From: Tatlockia sp.
Lineage (GTDB): Bacteria; Pseudomonadota; Gammaproteobacteria; Legionellales; Legionellaceae
Reading direction: 5' to 3'
Length of the DNA stretch: 64,000 nucleotides
NCBI GenBank assembly: GCA_013697725.1
Contig: JACCWI010000024.1
Coordinates: forward strand, 248,001 to 312,000
A program made the position numbers and the translations under genes. Numbering within the stretch: the stretch's first letter is position 1; the number at the start of each line of letters is the position of its first letter. Positions 36,200 to 47,884 of the stretch are shown piece by piece. The notes below the pieces were generated by a model that searched no databases, was not told where the DNA came from, and saw only the letters and a list, made by a program, of their open reading frames with translations.

Positions 36200-36830
36200 T
36201 TATTTCAAGATTGTTCTCTTGTAAATTAAGAGAAGCAATACTTGGCGGTAAAGGAGCAAGCTAATTCTGTAGCGGTTTTACCATTCAGGAGATTATAAGA
36301 AAGATCAAGATAACTAATTCGCTTTGGCATTTCAGAAAAATTTGTACAAGTTCCTAGCCTTTTCTGTTACTTAGGTGATTATCCTTTAATCCTAGAGATG
36401 TAATGCCCTCGAGGAATTGCTGCTACAATTTCAGCAAGTTCAGAACCATTTTTATAACATTCTATTTTATTATACAAGTAGGAAGAAGGATATTTGGACC
36501 AAGAAAAAGTCTTAAGTGACTTATATGATCTCTTGCTCCCCCTAACGCCAAATTAAAATGCGCTTCATTTTGTGCATGGTATGCAACACGTTATTATAAA
36601 TAATGTCATTATGGATTTTAATACGCCTTATAATTAAGAGAAAAATGATTATCAAAATTATTAGGGCCAATATTTTTTGAATGAGGCTTTATATTCACTT
36701 CTATATCCTGATTAAGTAAAATCAAGAAACTGATTAGTTTGTCAATTGAAAAACCAGTTAATTGACCATGAGATAATCTGGATACTTGGGGCTGATTGAT
36801 TGGGTACTGAGATGCTGAAACTAAGGTCAT
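36200..36830 (-). pseudogene. Broken leucine-rich-repeat protein gene
   Basis: The minus strand begins with a 70-codon frame (ATG at 36830, no clear family) and then shows LRR units split between frames: ELAEIVAAIPRGITSLGLKDNHLSN, a stop, ELVQIFSEMPKRISYLDLSYNLLNGKTATELA. The two LxLxxNxL cores are 86 bases apart, about one 28-29-residue repeat with a one-base frame change. This is the pattern of Legionella LRR effector-type proteins. Several stops and shifts make it non-functional. Confidence 0.55.
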
Positions 36831-36989
36831 GAAAACTAACTCTAAGCACTTTTAATATTGTAAGTGTTTAAGCTGAGACGATTTATAACCCTTAATTAGA
36901 GTGAAGATTAACCATAAAATACGCGTAATTCCTCATTTCGAGAACCTGTGAATCATGATAGCATCAGCTCTTTTACCTTAAGGATTTCT

Positions 36990-37919
36990 ATGTGGTTTAA
37001 CAATGCTCTAATTTATCAATACGAACTCAGTGAAACTGTTGACTTTACTACTTTGCTTGCTGCCGAGCAGCTCAAACCTTGCCCTCCGCATGCACGATTC
37101 ATTTATGGTTGGCTACCTAATTTTGGTGATGAGCTTGTCCAGGAGGTTGCAGGCTCTTCAATGATTTGTTTAGGTAAAGAAGAGCGTATTCTGCCAAGGG
37201 GAGTTATTAAACGAATGGTTGCAGAGCGCGTCCAAGCTCTGGAAGCACAACAAGGACGTAAAATTAAACGCTCCGAACAAGCGCAAATCGCTGAAGATTT
37301 GGAATTTGAATTACTCCCCAAATCGTTTTGCGTCCAGAAACGATTAGCAGCCTTATTAGATGGGCCATCAAATCGTTTAATTATAAATGCATCTTCCAAC
37401 AATCAAGCTTCGCAATTGACTTCTTTATTGCGTAAATCAATCCCAGGCATTCAGATTGAGCCGCTTAATTCCAATGAAAACTTAGCTCTACGTTTTGCCC
37501 AATGGCTAAATGATCCGAGCCTTATTCCTCCTAATTTTCAGCTAGCTTCAGACTGTTTATTGTTCGCTTTGGATGACGAAAAGAAACGCTTTACCTGTAA
37601 AGGGTATGAACTTCCCGCGCAAGAAATTTTATCACTCTTAGCTCAAGGTTTAGCCGCTGCAGAAATTTCCTTGATTTGGAATGAGCGTATCCAATTTACC
37701 CTCACACAGGATTTAGTCTTCAAGCGTTTAAAAAGCCTGGATTACTTGGTGGATGAATTTAACGATATTCAACAATTAGAAGGTGAGTATCAACAACGCG
37801 ATGCTTCCCTAACCTTACTAAGCGGCGAACTGCGAGGACTAGTGAATGATCTGCTCAAGGGATTAATGACTAACCCGCATATTCAGGAAGAAAAGGAAAA
37901 ACAGCCAGCCTTGGTTTAA
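36990..37919 (+). CDS. rdgC: Recombination-associated protein RdgC
   Basis: 309 residues from the ATG at 36990, which has TTAAGGA 5 bases before it and gives the family start MWFNNALIYQ. A longer reading from 36948 adds 14 residues without family support. The YGWLPNFGDELV, LPRGVIKRMVAERV and the C-terminal FKRLKSLDYLVDEF match RdgC, a ring-shaped DNA-binding protein that limits RecA activity. The gene borders the decayed accessory block. Confidence 0.93.
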   Translation: MWFNNALIYQYELSETVDFTTLLAAEQLKPCPPHARFIYGWLPNFGDELVQEVAGSSMICLGKEERILPRGVIKRMVAERVQALEAQQGRKIKRSEQAQIAEDLEFELLPKSFCVQKRLAALLDGPSNRLIINASSNNQASQLTSLLRKSIPGIQIEPLNSNENLALRFAQWLNDPSLIPPNFQLASDCLLFALDDEKKRFTCKGYELPAQEILSLLAQGLAAAEISLIWNERIQFTLTQDLVFKRLKSLDYLVDEFNDIQQLEGEYQQRDASLTLLSGELRGLVNDLLKGLMTNPHIQEEKEKQPALV

Positions 37920-38060
37920 GCAAAAACATTGCCCTGACTTATGGCTTAACAACAAAAACCCAAGAGCTGTCTCTTTAGTTGTATGCTTATACAATATCGA
38001 ATCGAGTAGGAGGAGCATTCCAGCTCCGTCCTCTCAAAGCGTGTGGCGAGCTAACCAAAG

Positions 38061-38651
38061 CTATTTTTTTATTACAAATCCATTATCGCCAGATTGGTAA
38101 AGTTCATTCTCCTCGTTTTGAAAAAATTCCTTGTAATTGGCATTTAGAAGAACTGTGTTTAACAATTTAGAGTTGAACTCACACCTAGTGTCTGTAGATT
38201 TAATTTCAGAAAAAAATAGATGAGGTTGATAGTTAGAAACTTTACTAATCCACCTATCATGACCAAGTCTCTGTCTAAGGTTTTCATCATTAGTAATTTC
38301 ACTTAAAAACTTACATACCATCATGAGCTGTAAAAGGGCTTTGGTATCAAGGTGCCAAAAAATAGTTAGCCAGAGCTCGTTAGGTATCAGTTGCAGTTTG
38401 TGAGTATTTTCTTCATTGGAATTTTTATATTCCTTCCTAGCTAATGTTTTCATTGGATCGTCAATTTTTAATGGCTGGAATTGATGCATACTAATGAATG
38501 AGGTATTAGATAAATTCAGTGTAAATTGAGGCAGATGAAGTTGAAAATCAGAAAGGTTGATATTAGCTAATAATTCATTTGTTTGATTATTGAAGCCCTT
38601 TTCTTCATTTTTTTCAAAATTATCTTCGTTAACATTAATCTTTTCTTGCAT
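38061..38651 (-). CDS. F-box domain protein, candidate Dot/Icm effector
   Basis: 196 residues. After an acidic, Asn-rich lead (1-85), residues about 88-132 form an F-box: LIPNELWLTIFWHLDTKALLQLMMVCKFLSEITNDENL, with the key PNELW, FWHLD, VCK and W/R positions. F-box domains bind eukaryotic SKP1 and bring targets to an SCF ubiquitin ligase, and Legionella has several such effectors. The last 20 residues hold an acidic NEENEL patch near the end like the E-block of Dot/Icm substrates. No partner genes adjoin it. Secretion and target are inferences. Confidence 0.8.
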   Translation of the reverse strand: MQEKINVNEDNFEKNEEKGFNNQTNELLANINLSDFQLHLPQFTLNLSNTSFISMHQFQPLKIDDPMKTLARKEYKNSNEENTHKLQLIPNELWLTIFWHLDTKALLQLMMVCKFLSEITNDENLRQRLGHDRWISKVSNYQPHLFFSEIKSTDTRCEFNSKLLNTVLLNANYKEFFQNEENELYQSGDNGFVIKK

Positions 38652-38835
38652 GATTATAGAATCCTTTAAATAAAAGATCTATTTTAACTCTATACGCTCT
38701 ATAAGTAAACAATTTACTCGACAATAGAAGTACAATATGTGAAAAATGTTGGCAACAACAAATGACATTAACCAATGCCATTGACTTCCACAGCCGCCTA
38801 ATGCTTCTTATCAGTGATAATCTTAGCTCATAAGA

Positions 38836-39606
38836 TTAATTAATAGTAGGTGGATTTTTATGATAAGTAGCCTGATATACAGCTAAAGCATTATTTGCCG
38901 CAGTTTTTAAACCCAGGTTCATATTAGCATTATAAAGAATCGCCAAAGCTTCACGAGAACTAGGCGCTTGGGGATAATTGCTGATTAGGAAATTGGCTCG
39001 TTCAGCCGCTGCAACAAACATTTTGCGCTCATAATAATATTTTGCAGTATGTAATTCACGTTGAGCAAACATATTGCGTAGATAGATCATACGCTGCAAA
39101 GCATTAGCCTTGTAACGACTGTCTGGAAATCGCTGTACTAGAGTGGCAAAATCTGAATAAGCCTGCGACTGAGTTCCTGGATCTCGCCAGGATTCATCAA
39201 TAGCAACCATGTTAGCCATTGTGCCCCGGGTTTGCTGGAAATTCGCAAGGCCTTTCATGTAATAGGCATAGTCCACATTTTTGGCACGAGGATATAGATG
39301 GATAAAACGCTCAGAGGTTGCAGCAGTAGATGGAAAATCACCCTTTTTATAATAGGCATAGATTAAATCTTTCTGGGATTTTTCCGCATAGTCACTAAAG
39401 GGATACATGGATTCAAGCGCTTCAAGCCGTTTAGCGGCACTGTCAAACTGTGATTTTGACATAGAAGTTTGAGCTTCGGTAAATAACTGCTTCGCTGAGT
39501 AGCCTTGGAAGGGATTATGCTCTTCATCATCTGCCCCCCACCATTTTTTACAAGCAGTCAAAGAAAACAATAGACTAACGAGGAGTAATATTTGAATTCG
39601 TTTCAT
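38836..39606 (-). CDS. bamD: Outer membrane assembly lipoprotein BamD
   Basis: 256 residues. The signal ends in a lipobox LTAC (lipidated Cys19), followed by KKWWG. TPR-like helices continue with AKQLFTEAQTSMSKSQFDSAAKRLEALE, SDYAEKSQKDLIYAYYKKGDF and the conserved YAYYMKGLANFQ. BamD is the essential helical partner of BamA in the outer membrane. The length and start fit the family. Confidence 0.93.
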   Translation of the reverse strand: MKRIQILLLVSLLFSLTACKKWWGADDEEHNPFQGYSAKQLFTEAQTSMSKSQFDSAAKRLEALESMYPFSDYAEKSQKDLIYAYYKKGDFPSTAATSERFIHLYPRAKNVDYAYYMKGLANFQQTRGTMANMVAIDESWRDPGTQSQAYSDFATLVQRFPDSRYKANALQRMIYLRNMFAQRELHTAKYYYERKMFVAAAERANFLISNYPQAPSSREALAILYNANMNLGLKTAANNALAVYQATYHKNPPTIN

Positions 39607-39764
39607 TTAAATACCTATACACAGATTGCAGCAAATGCCGCTCATTATACTCATCCTCAAGAATTATGCGAACTCTTATTCTTTAAAGCACTAATCAATC
39701 AATAAATTTTAGCTTTAAAAATCATTGCAAACAAATAAAGCTTAAGATAGTATTCTGCTCTGTC

Positions 39765-39852
39765 GGAGAGGTGGCTGAGCGGTCGAAAGCGGCGGTCTTG
39801 AAAACCGTTGAAGGGCAACCTTCCCAGGGTTCGAATCCCTGCCTCTCCGCCA
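39765..39852 (+). tRNA. tRNA-Ser(UGA)
   Basis: 88 bases, with acceptor GGAGAGG/CCTCTCC, discriminator G and encoded CCA. The anticodon loop CTTGAAAA carries TGA, the long variable arm (TTGAAGGGCAACCTTCCC) marks a class II serine tRNA, and the T-loop reads GGTTCGAATCC. Stems pair without visible mismatches. Confidence 0.97.
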
Positions 39853-40003
39853 AAATTATAGAATACACTACTCATACCCCCTTCCTTATTTCCTTTGGCC
39901 TTGGATTTTCTCACGAGAAGATAATTGCGATCATTAAGCTCATTATGGACACCCGGACAAGCCGAGGTACGTAGATTAGATCTATTTAGCATACTAAACA
40001 TAA

Positions 40004-40026
40004 AAAAGCCGACATAGTCGGCTTTT
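40004..40026. terminator. Bidirectional intrinsic terminator next to kdsA
   Basis: AAAAGCCGAC-ATA-GTCGGCTTTT is a perfect 10-bp stem with A/T runs on both sides, so it can stop transcription in both directions. It lies 28 bases beyond the kdsA stop and also serves the tRNA side. Confidence 0.8.
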
Positions 40027-40053
40027 CCGGGTATCCATATTAATAATTTAACT

Positions 40054-42659
<2,606 letters not shown>

Positions 42660-42714
42660 CTAAAGCCTTTACGAAGAGATTCATTACCAGACTTTTTTAA
42701 TGCGTTTATTTCAG

Positions 42715-43932
42715 CTACTGAATATCAATTAAATGTCCAAGTTTTTGCTGTTTTGTTTTTAAATATTTACGATTTTCGACAGTAGTTTTTACGGTTAATG
42801 GCAGCCTTTCAAGAACTTTTATACCATAATCTTCCATAGCTTCAACTTTTTTAGGGTTATTAGTTAATAATTTGATAGCATCCAATCCTAGATGCTTCAG
42901 AATTTGAAAGCCTATGGCATAATTTCGATTATCAGCTGGAAAACCTAATTTTACATTGGCATCAACGGTATCATAGCCTTGTTCTTGAAGCGCATAAGCC
43001 TTTAATTTATTAGCCAAGCCTATCCCACGTCCTTCCTGACGAAGATAAATAAACAAGCCTCCTTCTTTAGCTATTTGCGCAAGGGATCGCTTGAGCTGTT
43101 CGCCACAATCACATTTACAAGAACCAAAGACATCGCCGGTTATACATTCAGAATGAATTCTGACTAAGGGAACTTGATTAGCTATTTGTGGTGTTTTAAT
43201 TAAAGCAAAATGCTCAGCTGAATCTAGTTGATTATGAAAAACCATCATTTCAAACTCACCGAATTCTTCTAAGGGAATCCGCGTAGACGCCACCTTTTCG
43301 ATCAGTACTTCGTGAAAAATACGGTATCTGATTAAATCCTTAATACTAATCATCAGAATATTGTGTTTTTTGGAAAACAGCGCCAACTCATCACGACGAC
43401 TCATAGTGCCATCTTCATTAATAATTTCACAAATAACCGCTGCAGGTTTAAAACCGGCTAGGCGGGCTAAATCCACAGAGCCTTCTGTTTGACCTGGACG
43501 CTCTAGGACTCCGCGCGGTTTTGCTCGTAAAGGGAACACATGACCTGGAGAAATGACTGATTCTGGAGTTGCTTCAGAAGAAATCGCAACTGCGATAGTA
43601 TGGGCACGATCTTTGGCAGAAATTCCAGTTGATACACCTGTTGCGGCCTCAATTGACACAGTAAATGAAGTGCCATAGGGAGAACGATTAGTGGCAGCCA
43701 TCATCGGCAGTCTTAATCTATCAATTAACTCATCCGCCATGGGTAAACACACAAGGCCACGTCCAAACCGTGACATAAAGTTAATTGCCTCAGGTGTTGC
43801 ATGTTCTGCGGCGATAACCAAATCACCCTCATTCTCTCGATCTTCATCATCAACCAATATAATCATCTGACCAACCTTTAACGCAGAAATTGCTTGCTCA
43901 ATGGTTGCAAAAAGATTTGTCATTGTTGTCAT
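42715..43932 (-). CDS. ribBA: Bifunctional DHBP synthase/GTP cyclohydrolase II
   Basis: 405 residues. N-terminal RibB carries DDEDRENEGD and SPGHVFPLRAKPRGVLERPGQTEGSVDLARLAG. The C-terminal RibA domain, from about 205, keeps the zinc cysteines in ECITGDVFGSCKCDCG and the catalytic RQEGRGIGL. Both halves look active, so this one protein makes both early riboflavin precursors. Overlaps ribE by 4 bp. Neither ribH nor nusB follows. Confidence 0.95.
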   Translation of the reverse strand: MTTMTNLFATIEQAISALKVGQMIILVDDEDRENEGDLVIAAEHATPEAINFMSRFGRGLVCLPMADELIDRLRLPMMAATNRSPYGTSFTVSIEAATGVSTGISAKDRAHTIAVAISSEATPESVISPGHVFPLRAKPRGVLERPGQTEGSVDLARLAGFKPAAVICEIINEDGTMSRRDELALFSKKHNILMISIKDLIRYRIFHEVLIEKVASTRIPLEEFGEFEMMVFHNQLDSAEHFALIKTPQIANQVPLVRIHSECITGDVFGSCKCDCGEQLKRSLAQIAKEGGLFIYLRQEGRGIGLANKLKAYALQEQGYDTVDANVKLGFPADNRNYAIGFQILKHLGLDAIKLLTNNPKKVEAMEDYGIKVLERLPLTVKTTVENRKYLKTKQQKLGHLIDIQ

Positions 43933-44543
43933 AGAGTTTTAACCTCATTCAACTGTCCCGCGACTTGTAACTGATGTTCAACAATACGGGTTAAATAATC
44001 AAATTCCACATTTAAACGTTGGCCAATTTCAAATTGACCTAAAGTTGTTTGTGCCAAAGTGTGCGGAACCAGCATCAACTGAATGGCATCAGCCCTTACC
44101 GCGTTTATCGTTAAGCTAACCCCATCAAGGGCAATACTTCCTTTAGGTAGAAGATAGTTGCTAGCTGGGATCGCAAAATCACCTACAATAAGTTCGACAT
44201 AATCTCCAATTAGCGTTTTTGCTTTCAGGCGAGCTGTAGTATCGATATGTCCACTAACATAGTGCCCGCCAAAGCGTGCTGTGGCGAGCATAGCTCGCTC
44301 TAGATTAACCTTGTCCCCTTCTTTTAGCTGACCCAGATTAGTTAGACGCAAGGTTTCAGGAGAAAGATCAAAAATCAGGCGGTCGGAGGATGCAGGAATT
44401 AAAGTTAAACAGACGCCATTCACTGAAATGCTCTCACCACAGGATAACTCTGTGTAATCTGAGCTGAGTTCTAAACGATGGGTAGACTGCGCTGAACGAT
44501 TTGCAAGCACTTCGCCCTGTGCATCAACAAGCCCGGTGAACAT
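43929..44543 (-). CDS. ribE: Riboflavin synthase alpha subunit
   Basis: 204 residues built of two homologous barrels: MFTGLVDAQGEVL and SISVNGVCLTLIPAS in the first, GHYVSGHIDTTARL and SIALDGVSLTINAV in the second. Dismutates two lumazines to riboflavin. It is 3 bp after ribD and overlaps ribBA by 4 bp. Confidence 0.94.
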   Translation of the reverse strand: MFTGLVDAQGEVLANRSAQSTHRLELSSDYTELSCGESISVNGVCLTLIPASSDRLIFDLSPETLRLTNLGQLKEGDKVNLERAMLATARFGGHYVSGHIDTTARLKAKTLIGDYVELIVGDFAIPASNYLLPKGSIALDGVSLTINAVRADAIQLMLVPHTLAQTTLGQFEIGQRLNVEFDYLTRIVEHQLQVAGQLNEVKTL

Positions 44544-44546
44544 AAC

Positions 44547-45608
44547 TCAAGTCTCCTGTAAATCGATGCATGCTATCACATTATCCGCCTTAATTTGCCA
44601 GCTAATTTTCAATTTATCAGAGAATATTGTATCCCCAGTAAATGCTGCTAAGGTTTCAGCCCCTAAAATCATTGGAGTAATATATAAATAAGTTTGCTGC
44701 AGCAGTTTTTGACGATGTAAAGCAGAAAATAATTGTCCTCCTGCCTCAACCCAAACGTCATGAAAACCAAGCTCGCCCAAATGATTAACGATAAAAAATA
44801 AATCCAAAAGCTTCTCATCGACAGGGACGGCATGATAAGTACAATTAGGTTTAGCATTGACTACACTTAAATTTTCATCATGATAAATATGACAGTGTTT
44901 TGCGCTATGAAAAATTTTAGCATTTTTAGCATTAAGGGTAAGTTTAGAATCAATAATCGCTACTATTTTACTCTGCTCTCTTCCTTCAACTCGTGCATTA
45001 AGTAAAGGATCATCAGTGAAAATTGTTTTAGCTGTGGTTAAAATTACATCGGAATGCAAACGATTGAGATGAGTAAATTCCCCGCATTCATTATTTGATA
45101 AATAAACCCTTTCACCGGGTTTACCAATTTTACCATCTAAAGACTGCGCCATTTTTGCTTTAATCCAGGGTTTTTTAGTCTGAATCCAATAACTATAACT
45201 TTGATAAAAGTGGTCAACTTCTGCTAAAGGAAAATGGAGAACTTCAATTCCATTATTTTTTAACAATTGGGGTGTATCGTTTGCAGCGACTAGTGGATTA
45301 GGATCAGCAAAACCATAAATAACCTGCGCGATGCCTTTATGTTGAATAATTGAAGCGGTACAGGGAGGCGTTTTTCCCCAATGATTACAGGGTTCTAAGG
45401 TGACATATAAAATCAAATCCGTTAAGTCTAGAGCGATTTGTTCTAAAGCTAATTGTTCGGCATGAGCCGTTCCAGCACCACGATGCCAGGCTCGAGCTAT
45501 GATTTCCCCTTTATGAACTATAATCGCCCCAACGCTTGGATTGGGCGCACAATTACCGCGTCCGAGCCATGCTTGTTCAAGAGCTGCTAGCATAAAGTAT
45601 TCGTGCAT
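44547..45608 (-). CDS. ribD: Bifunctional riboflavin deaminase/reductase
   Basis: 353 residues. The cytidine-deaminase-like first domain has zinc ligands in GTAHAEQLAL and EPCNHWGKTPPC. The reductase domain starts about residue 148 (KPWIKAKMAQSLDGKIG) and continues with WVEAGGQLFSALH. It is the first gene of the rib operon. No FMN riboswitch is seen in the 190 bases before it. Confidence 0.93.
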   Translation of the reverse strand: MHEYFMLAALEQAWLGRGNCAPNPSVGAIIVHKGEIIARAWHRGAGTAHAEQLALEQIALDLTDLILYVTLEPCNHWGKTPPCTASIIQHKGIAQVIYGFADPNPLVAANDTPQLLKNNGIEVLHFPLAEVDHFYQSYSYWIQTKKPWIKAKMAQSLDGKIGKPGERVYLSNNECGEFTHLNRLHSDVILTTAKTIFTDDPLLNARVEGREQSKIVAIIDSKLTLNAKNAKIFHSAKHCHIYHDENLSVVNAKPNCTYHAVPVDEKLLDLFFIVNHLGELGFHDVWVEAGGQLFSALHRQKLLQQTYLYITPMILGAETLAAFTGDTIFSDKLKISWQIKADNVIACIDLQET

Positions 45609-45798
45609 AGTTTAAAATCACCTAAAAAGATTGCAAATATGATAACAAATTATTCAATTTTTGAGTAGGGGCTAGAGCTATTCAACCAAGTCACTGTAAA
45701 AACCCATTTTTTTCCTGAAAGGCAGAAGTATATTGCGAAGAGTCCTGATGGTATACTAGCAGGGGTTTGTGGTAAATCCAGGTGCCCCTAGGAGGCTA

Positions 45799-47217
45799 AT
45801 GAGACAGTTATACTGTTTTATCAAACAAAAGGTTATTAAAAAGAGTCTTTGTATATTGCTAGTCATTATGCAGGTTCTACCCTTTAATGCTTTTGCACTC
45901 AGACCTTATTCAACGCCTGAGTTAGAAGAACTGGAAAAAGAATTTATTCAGCTTATTAATCAATCCGATAGCATTGAACATAACCCCCTAGCCAATCAAT
46001 ATATCAATCATCTTGGTATACGTTTATCGCGCTTTGCCCAAATTCCAACGCCCTATTTCTTTATAGTGAAGTCCAATGAAATTAACGCCTTTGCTGGACC
46101 AGGAGGTTATATTGGTATTAATTCACAGCTTATTCTTGCGACCGAAAATGAAAGTGAACTTGCAGCGGTTATGGCTCATGAAATTGCCCACGTTCGACTT
46201 CACCATCTTTATTCGATGATTGAACATCAACGGCAAATGCGAATCCCTATGCTAGCGTCCTTACTCGCATCAATTGCTTTGGGAGCGCTTAATCCAACTT
46301 TAGGCACGGGCGCTTTGATGGCTTCTCTAAGCGGTTTTTCGCAAGATAGTATTAATTTTACTCGTTCTAAAGAAAAAGAAGCAGATAGAATAGGTATTGA
46401 TATGCTGATTAAATCAGGTTTGGATCCACGAGGTATGGCGAGTTTTTTTAAAAAAATGCAGCAAAATTCACGCTATTATTATACAGCTAATACCCCGGCT
46501 ATCTTAAGGACTCATCCACTTGATGAAGACCGAATTGCTGAGGCCGAGGGTCGCAGTGAACGGGCAGTTAAAAACCACTACAGTGATAACTTAGATTATC
46601 ATTTGTTTAAAGAAGTCATACGGCTCTCTGTTTCAGGTGACAACAAAAATTTATTAGAATTCTATCAACATCAATGCCATAAAAAAGAAAAAGAAGCGTC
46701 CTGTCAGTATGGCTTTGCGCTGGTCTTATTGAACCTTAACCAATTTTCACAAGCCCAAAAACAACTTAGCCCACTTTTGGAAAAGGATCACGACAACCTT
46801 TTTTATCAAATTAGCATGGCCCAAGCTGAGACGGGTAATCAAGAGTATGACCTGGCTTTGAAACGCTTGAGTAACTTACAAAGTAATTATCCCGAAAATT
46901 ATGCCGCAGTTATGGCCCATGCCAGGGCATCGCTCGCCGCTGGCAAATCTGAATTTGCCGCAAGTATTCTACTCAAAGGTTCAAGGCAATTTAAATATGA
47001 TTTACCCTTATGCGAGGAGCTAGCTCACGCCCAATCGGCAGCAAATAATAAAAGTTATGCCTATTTTACTGAAGCTAAATGTCAGCTTTTACAAGGGCGC
47101 TCACGAGATGCGATCAGGCGATTAAAACTAGCCAAATCTTTAATAAAAAACGATAACTATTTAGCAGCAAGAATTGATGCCATGATCGATGAAGTAAAAT
47201 ATTTATCTGAGAAATGA
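45799..47217 (+). CDS. bepA: BepA-like periplasmic M48 metalloprotease with TPR region
   Basis: About 472 residues from ATG 45799, which is preceded by AGGAGG. A GTG at 45769 is the alternative. A signal peptide ends near ALA-type AFA. The zinc motif HEIAH is His127-His131 and the third ligand is in EKEADRIGIDM. After about residue 290 comes a TPR-rich half. Family members (YfgC/BepA) trim or assist outer membrane proteins such as LptD, working with BamA. The role is inferred from the fold. Confidence 0.9.
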   Translation: MRQLYCFIKQKVIKKSLCILLVIMQVLPFNAFALRPYSTPELEELEKEFIQLINQSDSIEHNPLANQYINHLGIRLSRFAQIPTPYFFIVKSNEINAFAGPGGYIGINSQLILATENESELAAVMAHEIAHVRLHHLYSMIEHQRQMRIPMLASLLASIALGALNPTLGTGALMASLSGFSQDSINFTRSKEKEADRIGIDMLIKSGLDPRGMASFFKKMQQNSRYYYTANTPAILRTHPLDEDRIAEAEGRSERAVKNHYSDNLDYHLFKEVIRLSVSGDNKNLLEFYQHQCHKKEKEASCQYGFALVLLNLNQFSQAQKQLSPLLEKDHDNLFYQISMAQAETGNQEYDLALKRLSNLQSNYPENYAAVMAHARASLAAGKSEFAASILLKGSRQFKYDLPLCEELAHAQSAANNKSYAYFTEAKCQLLQGRSRDAIRRLKLAKSLIKNDNYLAARIDAMIDEVKYLSEK

Positions 47218-47289
47218 TTAATAAGAAAAGATAGTTGCAGATTGCCAAAATACTTTTAAAATAGCCAAAATTATTTAACGAAGTTTCTT

Positions 47290-47847
47290 ATGTCCGATCT
47301 AGATTCCCCTTACATTATCCAACATACTAAAAATTGGCTCCAATCTTTTATCATTGATCTAAGCATTTGTCCTTTTGCCAAACATGAGGTGGAGAAAAAT
47401 TCCTTAAGGATGCAAGTTTCTGGCACTAGTAAAGTAAAGGAAGCCTTAGAAGAATTGATGCTTGAAGTTCGTCTCCTGGACTCTCAATGCAAGATTGAAA
47501 CAACTCTTTTGATTCTTCCCAAGGTTACTAAAGATTTCTTCGATTACTTAGATTTCCTGGATTTAGCCGAAAGGTTGATGCAGGACTGCGGCTATGAAGG
47601 AATTTATCAATTGGCCAGTTTTCATCCTGATTATTGCTTTGACGGACTTAATTTTGATGATCCAGCCAATTATACCAACCGTTCACCCTATCCTATGTTG
47701 CATATACTTCGTGAAGAAACTGTCGAAAAAGCGATTTCTTTTTATGGTGATACAGAAAAAATCCCTGAAGCAAATATTGAACTTATGCAGAATTTGGGCA
47801 TCGAGAAAATAAAAAAAATTCTAGCGGGCTGCTTACCTATAAATTAG
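47290..47847 (+). CDS. DUF1415 family protein
   Basis: 185 residues. It begins NWLQSFIIDLSICPFAKHEVEK and continues YQLASFHPDYCFDGLNFDDPANYTNRSPYPMLHILREETVEKAI, the pattern of the DUF1415 family. No catalytic role is known to me. It may contribute to metal or thiol chemistry, since conserved Cys and His are present, but that is speculation. Confidence 0.8.
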   Translation: MSDLDSPYIIQHTKNWLQSFIIDLSICPFAKHEVEKNSLRMQVSGTSKVKEALEELMLEVRLLDSQCKIETTLLILPKVTKDFFDYLDFLDLAERLMQDCGYEGIYQLASFHPDYCFDGLNFDDPANYTNRSPYPMLHILREETVEKAISFYGDTEKIPEANIELMQNLGIEKIKKILAGCLPIN

Positions 47848-47848
47848 T

Positions 47849-47876
47849 TGTAGCTCAGTTCTAATTCTGAGCTACA
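47849..47876. terminator. Hairpin between convergent genes
   Basis: TGTAGCTCAG/CTGAGCTACA, a perfect 10-bp stem with an 8-base loop, sits just after the DUF1415 stop and beyond the 3' end of the convergent orphan gene. No T-run follows, but the site suits a shared terminator. Confidence 0.5.
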
Positions 47877-47884
47877 CTGAAAAC

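Noticed and set aside
37979-38170. 63-codon plus-strand frame after rdgC
   Set aside because: It overlaps the antisense of the F-box gene, lacks a clear ribosome site and resembles no family.
39699-40001. 100-codon minus-strand frame reading [27 protein letters not shown]
   Set aside because: This lies across the tRNA-Ser gene on the opposite strand. The same false protein is a well-known artefact of tRNA-Ser genes.
45609-45798. FMN riboswitch upstream of ribD
   Set aside because: The divergent region before ribD is too short and shows none of the conserved RFN element blocks that I could recognise.
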